DNA of 5,898 bases, from positions 1-5,898 of the forward strand of contig CAZSXE010000064.1 of assembly GCA_964611185.1 (NCBI GenBank). The letters run 5' to 3'. Made by a program: the position numbers and the translations under genes. The DNA is from CAAGNP01 sp964611185. Its GTDB lineage: Bacteria; Bacteroidota; Bacteroidia; Bacteroidales; UBA932. A model generated the notes under the pieces. That model was not told the DNA's origin. It did no database searches and saw nothing but the letters and a program-made list of their open reading frames with translations. Each line of letters begins with the position of its first letter. Position 1 is the first letter of the stretch. This document shows, piece by piece, positions 1 through 5,802 of this stretch.

Positions 1-8
1 ATATCCAT

Positions 9-659
9 TCATTTCTTACAATGTGTCCCATTTCTGAATTCTTTGGGTGTAAGTCCATATTTTGACTTAAAATGTCTCTGGAGTGTGCGGGCGTTGTGGA
101 AACCGGAGTCGTAGGCTATGGATTCGATGGTATCGTGATTGCGCGGATCGCGAAGGAGCTTGAGGGAATACTCAAGTCTTAGGTTGACCACTAAAACAGG
201 AAATGTAATATCTTCTCCCTTTTTAAGAATTTCAGAAAGTCTGCTGGGAGAAATATGTGCCGCAGAGCATAGCTTATCGCGCGAATAATCCACATCAAGA
301 TAATCATTTGTGGAACGAATCAGATTTATCAAATCAAGATATTCTCCCTTTTCAGGTGAAATTTCCACATCAGAGAGATTATTCTTTTCTGACATATCTG
401 CTTCCCGATTCAGCCTATCGGCCAATACTCTGTTTTTATTTCTTATTTCTATAAGTTCGTAATAATAAAGAGCAATAAGAACCACGAGAGCTAAAAAGAA
501 AAAAATCAGAATATAATATGAATACTTTTGAAGAGTGGCTACCCTATAAAGAGCATCATTTTCAGAAATCAGGTCAAGAACTTGATTCTTCAGCACATTT
601 ACTAAAGAATCACTATCGGCCGTAGCTGATAATATAAAACTATCTATTATACCAAGCAT
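9..659 (-). CDS. Membrane-anchored AraC-family transcriptional regulator
   Basis: This is a 216-aa regulator with a C-terminal AraC/XylS-type double helix-turn-helix (about 115-210). Helix 1 of the domain is around LCSAAHISPSRLSEILK (130-146). The second half shows IESIAYDSGFHNARTLQRHF (178-197) and the family signature YGLTPKEFR (201-209). Residues 47-68 form one strongly hydrophobic helix followed by ELIEIRNKNR. The positive-inside rule therefore places the DNA-binding domain in the cytoplasm and the first 46 residues outside. Residues 69-95 look like a coiled-coil linker. Many Bacteroidetes AraC regulators are anchored this way but carry long N-terminal TPR arrays; here the outer part is very small and no ligand-binding domain is present. 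The ATG at 659 lies inside the preceding gene (20-nt overlap) and is the only one before residue 89. The gene ends complete with TGA at 11-9. Confidence 0.85.
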   Translation of the reverse strand: MLGIIDSFILSATADSDSLVNVLKNQVLDLISENDALYRVATLQKYSYYILIFFFLALVVLIALYYYELIEIRNKNRVLADRLNREADMSEKNNLSDVEISPEKGEYLDLINLIRSTNDYLDVDYSRDKLCSAAHISPSRLSEILKKGEDITFPVLVVNLRLEYSLKLLRDPRNHDTIESIAYDSGFHNARTLQRHFKSKYGLTPKEFRNGTHCKK

Positions 660-1047
660 CTATAAGCTTCATATCTATATCAAAAATATCCGAATTTGTA
701 TTCTGCTGCAATGAAAGATAATAAATCAGCAGTCTGTTGATATCATTGTCCAAAGAACGCGAAGAAATATTTTTCCCTTCACAGTAGAGAGTTATTCCAT
801 TTTTAATCCCATTGGCAGAAGATATTATACCGTTACAAGCTTCATCAAAAGTCTTATCCCTGTCGCCCCATTTAAGGTAATTCTCAGTATGAGAAATAAT
901 GGGTTCAATCAGGGAAACGGCAGCAGAATAATCCTTTAAAGAATGTCCGGGTTTTTCCCCTATCGGCAATCCTACAAATACACCGAGAATGACACCGATG
1001 ACGAAAATGGTGAGAAAAAGCGTCACCACTTTTAATTTGTCTTTCAT
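640..1047 (-). CDS. Hypothetical single-pass membrane protein, 135 aa
   Basis: I do not recognise this protein. It has a lysine-rich start (MKDKLK), one hydrophobic segment at about residues 7-27 followed by PIGEKPG, and then a polar, probably helical domain of about 105 residues. The positive N-terminus predicts the N-terminus inside and the bulk outside the cytoplasmic membrane, as a signal anchor or uncleaved signal peptide. C71 and C89 are the only cysteines and could form a disulfide if exported. No lipobox is visible. It starts 3 nt after the protease gene, and its last 20 nt overlap the start of the AraC-type gene, so the three are probably co-transcribed and may be translationally coupled. 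A role as sensor or accessory subunit for its neighbours is possible from context, not from sequence. Confidence 0.7.
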   Translation of the reverse strand: MKDKLKVVTLFLTIFVIGVILGVFVGLPIGEKPGHSLKDYSAAVSLIEPIISHTENYLKWGDRDKTFDEACNGIISSANGIKNGITLYCEGKNISSRSLDNDINRLLIYYLSLQQNTNSDIFDIDMKLIDAWYNR

Positions 1048-1050
1048 ATC

Positions 1051-2067
1051 TTATTTATTTTCCACAAATATAAATATATCAATCCATTTATCTATATCTT
1101 TTGTATTAATAATCGGTGATAGCGTGTAAACTCCTATCTTGCCGATATTGTGTCTGAGCTGCTTAAATTCGCGAATTTCATCTCTGATTTGTTCATTTTC
1201 ATCATCTGGAATCTCCATTCCAGCCTCTTTAAGCATAATATTTCTTTTGGAAAGAAGAGAAATGTCCAAATAAAGCCTCACATAGACAAGCATATCAAAA
1301 AAAACTTCCCTCTTAAACTGCTCCTTCACAGAAAGGAGATATTTACCCGCCTCTGTCTGTGAAAATTCCCCTTTGGAAATGGCAGAAGCGAGCTGAACTT
1401 CATTATACACAGATAATTCCAGCCATTTATGAATCTGCCTCTCATTAAAATAAAACATTACCATAAAAAGAGCTGCAATGACCACAATTACCGTAAAAAG
1501 AGAAATCACCGGAGGAAGCAGAAAAGCGTTGTGAAGATAATGAAAAACAACAGAAGGGATAATGGCCACAGGCGAAAAAAGGATCAAATTACGCCCGTAC
1601 CCTGAATCCGAGGCTCCCTTGGAAATAAGCAGAAGCAGCACTGAAGCCATGGCAGTCATCCCTATATGGAGAAATGAAGTGGCAAGCCCCCTATAAACCA
1701 CATCGCCAAAAGACATACCCTCCAAACTATATACATAAAGAAAATTCTCTACAAGTGCAAATCCTGCACCTACTGCCGCCCCATAAATTGCAGCATCGCT
1801 GAAAAAAGCGAATTTATTCTTATACAGGAGATAGACAATAATAGAAAACTTCAATATCTCTTCGAGCAATGGGAAAATATCTATTTCGTGGGGTACATAA
1901 GGAGCCAAGAGATATAATCCGAAGCACACTACCATTCCCCATAAAAAAGTAAGGCACAGCCTCCCTGCTCTGATAATGGAAAAACTATCGAAAAAAATCA
2001 GAACAGAAAGATAAATAAAAATCGGAAGTATGGATATTATAAAAGCCAAATTACCCTTTTTTAACAA
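1051..2067 (-). CDS. PrsW-like intramembrane metalloprotease with C-terminal cytoplasmic domain
   Basis: This is a predicted polytopic membrane protein of 338 aa. About seven hydrophobic segments lie in residues 9-208 (roughly 9-27, 37-55, 66-83, 91-114, 126-149, 161-185, 187-208). They carry the four motifs of the PrsW/CAAX-protease-like superfamily: EEILK (69-73), GAGFALVENFLY (100-111, E107), H134 in the fifth segment, and HYLHN (176-180). The glutamates and histidines are the expected metal and catalytic residues. Characterised PrsW cleaves the anti-sigma factor RsiW in Bacillus; the substrate here is unknown. Residues 209-338 form a charged, probably helical soluble domain that I cannot place. 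No ATG is available near the N-terminus. TTG 2067 gives MLKKGN before the first helix; TTG 2049 is an alternative with AAGGG just upstream. It follows ribH by 38 nt and precedes the next gene by 3 nt. Confidence 0.8.
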   Translation of the reverse strand: MLKKGNLAFIISILPIFIYLSVLIFFDSFSIIRAGRLCLTFLWGMVVCFGLYLLAPYVPHEIDIFPLLEEILKFSIIVYLLYKNKFAFFSDAAIYGAAVGAGFALVENFLYVYSLEGMSFGDVVYRGLATSFLHIGMTAMASVLLLLISKGASDSGYGRNLILFSPVAIIPSVVFHYLHNAFLLPPVISLFTVIVVIAALFMVMFYFNERQIHKWLELSVYNEVQLASAISKGEFSQTEAGKYLLSVKEQFKREVFFDMLVYVRLYLDISLLSKRNIMLKEAGMEIPDDENEQIRDEIREFKQLRHNIGKIGVYTLSPIINTKDIDKWIDIFIFVENK

Positions 2068-2068
2068 A

Positions 2069-2076
2069 CAAAAATA
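2069..2076 (-). promoter_or_regulatory. Possible internal promoter before the protease gene
   Basis: The minus strand has TATTTTTG at 2076-2069, which matches the Bacteroidetes -7 pattern TAnnTTTG. A TTGTTG at 2105-2100, just after the ribH stop, lies 23 nt upstream and could serve as a long-spaced -33 element. The region is very T-rich, so a chance match is quite possible. If used, transcription would start near 2063, after the first possible TTG start of the next gene, and would favour its second TTG at 2049. Confidence 0.3.
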
Positions 2077-2105
2077 AGAATAATTAGTTCAAACACCATC
2101 AACAA

Positions 2106-2570
2106 TTATCCGATTTCCTTAAAAAGATTAACCATTTCAATAGCCGAAGACATCGCATCAAACCCCTTATTCCCCGATTTAGTACCTGCCCTCTCGATAG
2201 CCTGTTCGATAGAATCGGTAGTAAGCACACCGAAAATAACAGGGATACCTGTCTGCAGCCCCACATTGGCAACGCCCTTGGCAGCCTCACCTGCCACCAT
2301 ATCGAAATGAGGAGTAGCACCCCTGATGACAGCACCCAGACAGACCACAGCATCATATTTCCCCGATTCAGCCATTTTTTTCGCCGCCAGCGGCAATTCG
2401 AAAGCCCCCGGAGTCCAGGCCACGGTAAGATCATAATCATCACCTCCGTGACGAACAAATGAATCCACTGCTCCACCAAGCAATTTGTTAGTAATCAGCT
2501 CATTAAACCGAGCTACCACAATCCCGATTTTCTGCCCCTTTGCGACTAAATTTCCTTCAAATTTTACCAT
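2106..2570 (-). CDS. ribH: 6,7-dimethyl-8-ribityllumazine synthase (riboflavin synthase beta chain)
   Basis: RibH condenses the pyrimidine from the RibD branch with dihydroxybutanone phosphate from RibBA to give the lumazine that riboflavin synthase uses. It usually forms pentamers or 60-mer capsids. The 154-aa protein carries VARFNE (19-24, with F22 that stacks on the substrate), TPGAFELP (53-60), GAVIRGATPHFD (79-90, catalytic H88) and FGVLTTDSIEQAIERAGT (R127 binding phosphate). F22, H88 and R127 have the same numbers as in the Bacillus subtilis enzyme. Bacteroides-type RibH, as I recall it, has a longer N-terminus and SEWN in place of ARFNE, so this copy looks Firmicutes-like. It is the last gene of the biosynthetic set, and I see no terminator after it. 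Confidence 0.97.
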   Translation of the reverse strand: MVKFEGNLVAKGQKIGIVVARFNELITNKLLGGAVDSFVRHGGDDYDLTVAWTPGAFELPLAAKKMAESGKYDAVVCLGAVIRGATPHFDMVAGEAAKGVANVGLQTGIPVIFGVLTTDSIEQAIERAGTKSGNKGFDAMSSAIEMVNLFKEIG

Positions 2571-2572
2571 AA

Positions 2573-3802
2573 TTATTTTTTATTAAAATTGTTATTTTTC
2601 ACATGGAGAATATGCCCCATTTTGGCATACTTAGTATATAAATAAAACTCATTTTTCTCATTGCAGGTCATCTCTATCTCCTCTCTACCCACAATCTCAA
2701 GCCCATAGCCATCCAAACCCTTTATTTTTAGCGGATTATTGGTCATCAAAATAAGTTTTTTAACACCCAAATCAGCCAAAATCTCAGCACCGATTCCATA
2801 CTCCCTCAAATCTGCCTTAAAACCGAGAGCGATATTGGCCTCCACCGTATCCATCCCCTCATCCTGAAGGGAATACGCCCTCAGCTTATTAATCAAACCA
2901 ATACCCCTTCCCTCCTGACGAAGGTACAAAAGGACACCCCTCCCCCTCTGATTTATCCTCCGAAGAGCCTCATGAAGCTGATCTCCGCAGTCGCACCTCA
3001 ACGAACCGAAAACATCACCGGTCATACACTCAGAATGAACTCTGCACAGCACAGGCTCATCAGTGGATACATCTCCCTTCACTAAAGCAATATGCTGCTC
3101 TCCCGTTATCTTACTTACATAACCGAAGGCCTTAAAACTTCCGTATTTAGTCGGGAGTTCTGTCTCCACCACTTTTTCCACAAGCACCTCAGTATGACGA
3201 CGATACGAAATTAAATCGGCAATAGTAATCATCTTAATACCATGCCCGCAGGCAAATTCGTATAGCTCCGGAGTTCTCATCATCATCCCGTCATCCCTCA
3301 TTATCTCGCAGCAAAGTCCGCACTCCTTCAACCCCGCAATTCTCATAAGATCGACAGTCGCCTCAGTATGTCCCATCCTCTCAAGCACCCCGCCGACCCT
3401 CGATTCCAACGGGAAAATATGCCCCGGACGACGGAAATCCTCTGGTGTGGCATTATCATCTACACATCTAATCGCCGTAATAGAGCGTTCGTAAGCCGAA
3501 ATACCTGTGGTGGTACCTACATAATCAATAGAAACAGTAAAGGCTGTAGAGTGATTATCTGTATTATTATCCACCATTTGATGCAAATCGAGCTTTTTGG
3601 TATATTCCCTGCTCATCGGCATACAAATCAGCCCCTTAGCATAAGAAGCCATAAAATTTACATTTTCAAGAGTGGCAAACTGAGCCGCACATATCAAATC
3701 TCCCTCATTTTCCCTATCAGGGTCATCCACCACAAGAACCATTTTTCCATCTCTCAGATCACCAAGAGCCTCGTCAATCGTATTAAAAACTATTTTATCC
3801 AT
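2573..3802 (-). CDS. ribBA: Bifunctional 3,4-dihydroxy-2-butanone-4-phosphate synthase / GTP cyclohydrolase II
   Basis: RibBA feeds both branches of the pathway: its N-terminal half makes the four-carbon unit from ribulose 5-phosphate, and its C-terminal half opens GTP. The protein is 409 aa, the usual fusion length. The DHBP synthase domain (about 1-202) contains DDPDRENEGDL (26-36), TTTGIS (97-102), RRPGHIFPL (124-132) and GHTEATVDL (144-152). The cyclohydrolase domain (about 207-400) contains CRVHSECMTGDVFGSLRCDCG with zinc ligands C259, C270 and C272, LRQEGRGIGL (294-303) and TNNPLKI (354-360). Both domains look intact, with no sign of the degenerate half seen in some RibBA proteins. The wording of the N-terminal domain (NTDNHSTAFTVSID, PEDFRRPGH, LCCEIM..DGMMMRTPEL) recalls Firmicutes RibBA. 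It starts 6 nt after ribE and ends 2 nt before ribH. Confidence 0.96.
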   Translation of the reverse strand: MDKIVFNTIDEALGDLRDGKMVLVVDDPDRENEGDLICAAQFATLENVNFMASYAKGLICMPMSREYTKKLDLHQMVDNNTDNHSTAFTVSIDYVGTTTGISAYERSITAIRCVDDNATPEDFRRPGHIFPLESRVGGVLERMGHTEATVDLMRIAGLKECGLCCEIMRDDGMMMRTPELYEFACGHGIKMITIADLISYRRHTEVLVEKVVETELPTKYGSFKAFGYVSKITGEQHIALVKGDVSTDEPVLCRVHSECMTGDVFGSLRCDCGDQLHEALRRINQRGRGVLLYLRQEGRGIGLINKLRAYSLQDEGMDTVEANIALGFKADLREYGIGAEILADLGVKKLILMTNNPLKIKGLDGYGLEIVGREEIEMTCNEKNEFYLYTKYAKMGHILHVKNNNFNKK

Positions 3803-3808
3803 TTATAT

Positions 3809-4444
3809 TTAATTAAATCCGTTTTTATTTAAAAAATCTAAAGTCAACCTATTCTCAGAATGACCGGTTAATTTCTCTAAATACTTAGCAATCAAATCAT
3901 TCTCAATATTTACACTATCCCCCACATTCTTGGCAACAAGGGTACTCTCCCTCTGAGTATGAGGAATTATAGAGACCTCAAACCCCTTTTCATCGACACT
4001 AACCACCGTAAGACTTATCCCGTCTATTGCCACCGACCCCTTTTCCACAATATACCTCAATATTTTTCCCGGAGCAGAAACCACCATCCGAATAGCATTA
4101 TTATCCCTTCTAAGGGCAGTAATCATCCCTACTCCGTCAATGTGTCCCGACACAATATGCCCCCCAAGCCTCGAAGCGAGCGAAAGAGCCCTCTCAAGAT
4201 TGAGCGAAGCTCCACTTTTCAACCCTCCGATATTGGTTCTATTCATCGTTTCAGGCATCACATCGACACAGAAATACCCTCTGCCGATCTCTGTTACTGT
4301 GAGACAAACTCCATTGCAGCTTATACTCTCGCCCACTTTTGTCCCCTCCAAAACTTTCTCGGCACTCACCTTCAATGAATACCCCCCTCCGTTTCGTCCC
4401 ACTGAAATTACTTTTCCTATTTCCTCAATTATTCCCGTAAACAT
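3809..4444 (-). CDS. ribE: Riboflavin synthase, alpha subunit
   Basis: This enzyme carries out the final step: dismutation of two 6,7-dimethyl-8-ribityllumazine molecules into riboflavin and the pyrimidine that LumSyn (RibH) reuses. The 211-aa protein has the two tandem lumazine-binding barrels of the family. Repeat 1 (about 1-95) has the invariant start MFTGIIEE, NGVCLTV (44-50) and NLERAL (82-87). The linker/second repeat has GGHIVSGHIDG (94-104), DGISLTV (141-147), PHT (161-163) and NIENDLIAKY (179-188). NGVCLTV and DGISLTV are the matching positions of the internal duplication. The extra tail of about 17 residues after EKL is unremarkable. The ATG lies 4 nt after the ribD stop, and its upstream sequence TAATATT contains no Shine-Dalgarno. 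The gene is called ribE in Bacillus and ribC in Escherichia coli. Confidence 0.96.
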   Translation of the reverse strand: MFTGIIEEIGKVISVGRNGGGYSLKVSAEKVLEGTKVGESISCNGVCLTVTEIGRGYFCVDVMPETMNRTNIGGLKSGASLNLERALSLASRLGGHIVSGHIDGVGMITALRRDNNAIRMVVSAPGKILRYIVEKGSVAIDGISLTVVSVDEKGFEVSIIPHTQRESTLVAKNVGDSVNIENDLIAKYLEKLTGHSENRLTLDFLNKNGFN

Positions 4445-4448
4445 AATA

Positions 4449-5555
4449 TTATTTTAAAGCGTTAATAACCACATCATTACCTATCATAAAAGTCTTAACT
4501 GACGAGAAATTCGCACCATCTTTCATCAGGTCTATACCAAGACCCTCCACAGGAGTTTTAGCATCGGCTCCGCCAATAATCTTCGGTGCCACAAAAGCAT
4601 AAATCTCATCGACAGCACCCGCCTTGATAAAAGAATAATTCAAAATTCCACCTCCCTCTAAAAGGATGGAATCAATCCCCATCGCCCCGACTTTCGTCAA
4701 TAAATCGTCTATATCGATTTTCCCTCCTCCGCCAACCCCCTCCGAAAATCTGCACAAAAGGGTCCTCGCCCCCGCTTCTTCCAACCTTTTCAGGTTCTCA
4801 TTGCGTTTCGCGCAAGAATGTGCCACAATCAGAGGAAGCTCACCCGCAGTTCGCACTAAAGTGCAATTAAGGGGTAAATCGCCATGGGTGCAAAGCACTA
4901 TTCTCACAGGCTGCCGAACATCCCCTGCCATACGGCAATTAAGGAGCGGATCATCCTTCAGCACCGTTCCTGCCCCCACCATCACCCCCATAAACTTACT
5001 TCTCAAAAGATGAACATAACTTCTTGATTTCTCAGACGATACCCATCGAGAATCGCCGGAGCGTGTCGCTATTTTACCATCGAGGGTCATCGCATATTTC
5101 ATAACCACCCACGGCTTCCCCATTGAAATATATTTCAAAAACACTCTGTTTTGATACCTGAGCTGCTCCTCTAAAACGCCGCATTTCACCTCGATACCAT
5201 TCTCCCGCAAAAGAGACATTCCACCACCATTGACCCTCGGGTTAGGGTCTTTCAGACCAATAACCACTTTTGAAATTTTACTTTCAATTATAGCATCTGT
5301 GCAAGGAGGAGTTTTACCATAATGGCCACAAGGCTCGAGGGTAACATACATAGTCGCCCCCTCCGGATTCTCTGTGCACGAAGCGAGAGCAACCCTCTCA
5401 GCGTGCAACTCCCCGTACTTGTGGTGCCACCCCTGCCCTATAACTTCACCGTTTTTTACCACCACTGCACCCACCATCGGATTGGGGTTTACCCATCCTT
5501 CTCCCCTCTGCGCACATTCCGCAGCCATTTTCATAAATTTTAAATCATCATTCAT
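4449..5555 (-). CDS. ribD: Bifunctional diaminohydroxyphosphoribosylaminopyrimidine deaminase / 5-amino-6-(5-phosphoribosylamino)uracil reductase RibD
   Basis: RibD performs the second and third steps of riboflavin synthesis in the cytoplasm: zinc-dependent deamination of the pyrimidine made by GTP cyclohydrolase II, then NADPH-dependent reduction of the ribose chain. The protein is 368 aa, normal for the fused enzyme. The N-terminal deaminase domain (about 1-145) shows NPNPMVGAVVV, the zinc site H51-A-E53 and PCGHYGKTPPC with C76 and C85. The C-terminal reductase domain (about 147-368) shows KYAMTLDGKIAT (153-164), GAGTVLKDDPLL (194-205) and LLEGGG (298-303). I start at ATG 5555. A TTG at 5564 would add three residues but lies inside the terminator T tract, and MNDDLKFMKMA fits the family N-terminus. 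It is the first gene of the operon, with ribE 4 nt downstream, and is controlled by the FMN riboswitch. No defects are visible. Confidence 0.96.
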   Translation of the reverse strand: MNDDLKFMKMAAECAQRGEGWVNPNPMVGAVVVKNGEVIGQGWHHKYGELHAERVALASCTENPEGATMYVTLEPCGHYGKTPPCTDAIIESKISKVVIGLKDPNPRVNGGGMSLLRENGIEVKCGVLEEQLRYQNRVFLKYISMGKPWVVMKYAMTLDGKIATRSGDSRWVSSEKSRSYVHLLRSKFMGVMVGAGTVLKDDPLLNCRMAGDVRQPVRIVLCTHGDLPLNCTLVRTAGELPLIVAHSCAKRNENLKRLEEAGARTLLCRFSEGVGGGGKIDIDDLLTKVGAMGIDSILLEGGGILNYSFIKAGAVDEIYAFVAPKIIGGADAKTPVEGLGIDLMKDGANFSSVKTFMIGNDVVINALK

Positions 5556-5562
5556 AAGCCCC

Positions 5563-5597
5563 AAAAAAAGCCCCGAACACCAATAGGCATTCGGGGC
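5563..5597 (-). terminator. Riboswitch-controlled intrinsic terminator before ribD
   Basis: On the minus strand the arms GCCCCGAATGCC (5597-5586) and GGTGTTCGGGGC (5581-5570) form a 12-bp stem with two central U-G wobbles and a TATT loop, followed directly by seven T (5569-5563). This is a strong intrinsic terminator lying between the FMN aptamer and the ribD start codon at 5555. The upstream arm GCCCCGAA (5597-5590) can instead pair perfectly with TTCGGGGC at 5751-5744 in the aptamer, extendable by one U-A and one U-G. That pairing would act as antiterminator when FMN is scarce. Termination would release the RNA about 8 nt short of the ATG. Confidence 0.9.
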
Positions 5598-5639
5598 AAT
5601 ATATCATAATAAATCGACCGTAACATCGACTGTAAATAA

Positions 5640-5755
5640 TCTCTTCTACCATCCGGACTTTAACCGTCGGTATCGGAATTTCACCGATTCAGTCCCCCAA
5701 AGGAGAGTCGCGGACTATCACCGCCGGTAGGGATTTACACCCTGCCCCGAAGAAA
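5640..5755 (-). promoter_or_regulatory. FMN riboswitch (RFN element)
   Basis: This is a cis-acting RNA sensor for flavin mononucleotide that lies in the 5' leader of the riboflavin operon. On the minus strand the conserved RFN blocks appear in order: TTCGGGGCAGGGTG, CCCTACCGGCGGT, AGTCCGCGA, a short variable hairpin (TCTCC / GGGGGA), ATCGGTGAAATTCCGAT, ACCGACGGT and AGTCCGGATGGTAGAAGA. The closing P1 helix pairs TTTCTTC (5755-5749) with GAAGAGA (5646-5640), 7 bp with one U-G. All six paired regions of the family can be drawn. The 5' conserved strand TTCGGGGC (5751-5744) is also exactly complementary to the upstream arm of the terminator at 5597-5590. This fits FMN binding that holds P1 closed and lets the terminator form. 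The position just before ribD is the classical one for this class. Confidence 0.97.
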
Positions 5756-5761
5756 CCGCGG

Positions 5762-5769
5762 CAAAGATA
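5762..5769 (-). promoter_or_regulatory. Bacteroidetes-type promoter (-7 element TAnnTTTG) for the rib operon
   Basis: The minus strand reads TATCTTTG at 5769-5762, an exact match to the TAnnTTTG -7 element used by the primary sigma factor of Bacteroidetes. The -33 region, expected about 20 nt further upstream, is a T-rich run (GTTTTTTT, about 5791-5784) and not a clean TTTG. The element sits 6 nt before the first base of the riboswitch P1 helix, so transcription should start at about 5757-5755, leaving almost no RNA ahead of the aptamer. Confidence 0.75.
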
Positions 5770-5802
5770 AGGCTATTATTATTAAAAAAACTATATTTGT
5801 TG

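Noticed and set aside
257..454. 65-aa plus-strand open frame opposite the AraC gene
   Set aside because: It mirrors the AraC membrane helix and linker and has no independent support. The same applies to the 70-aa frame at 1150-1362 opposite the protease.
2090..2093. TTTG before the protease gene as a -33 element
   Set aside because: Only 13 nt separate it from the TATTTTTG element, too close for the usual spacing of about 17-23 nt.
2099..2479. 126-aa minus-strand open frame
   Set aside because: It lies in another frame of ribH on the same strand. The protein is tryptophan- and arginine-rich with no family resemblance, as expected for a shadow.
3368..3832. 154-aa plus-strand open frame
   Set aside because: It is antisense to ribBA and has no recognisable domain or promoter. 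The opposite strand encodes a full set of catalytic motifs.
3959..4457. Two plus-strand open frames (139 and 105 aa) opposite riboflavin synthase
   Set aside because: Both are antisense to intact ribE, rich in Pro, Ser and His, and show no domain; treated as shadows.
5556..5564. TTG at 5564 as the ribD start
   Set aside because: It lies within the T tract of the leader terminator and adds only three residues. ATG at 5555 gives the normal N-terminus with the family numbering of H51/E53/C76/C85.
4666..5586. Plus-strand open frames of 115, 73 and 70 aa opposite ribD and its leader
   Set aside because: They are antisense to well-supported ribD motifs. The last also runs through the terminator hairpin, and none has coding signals.
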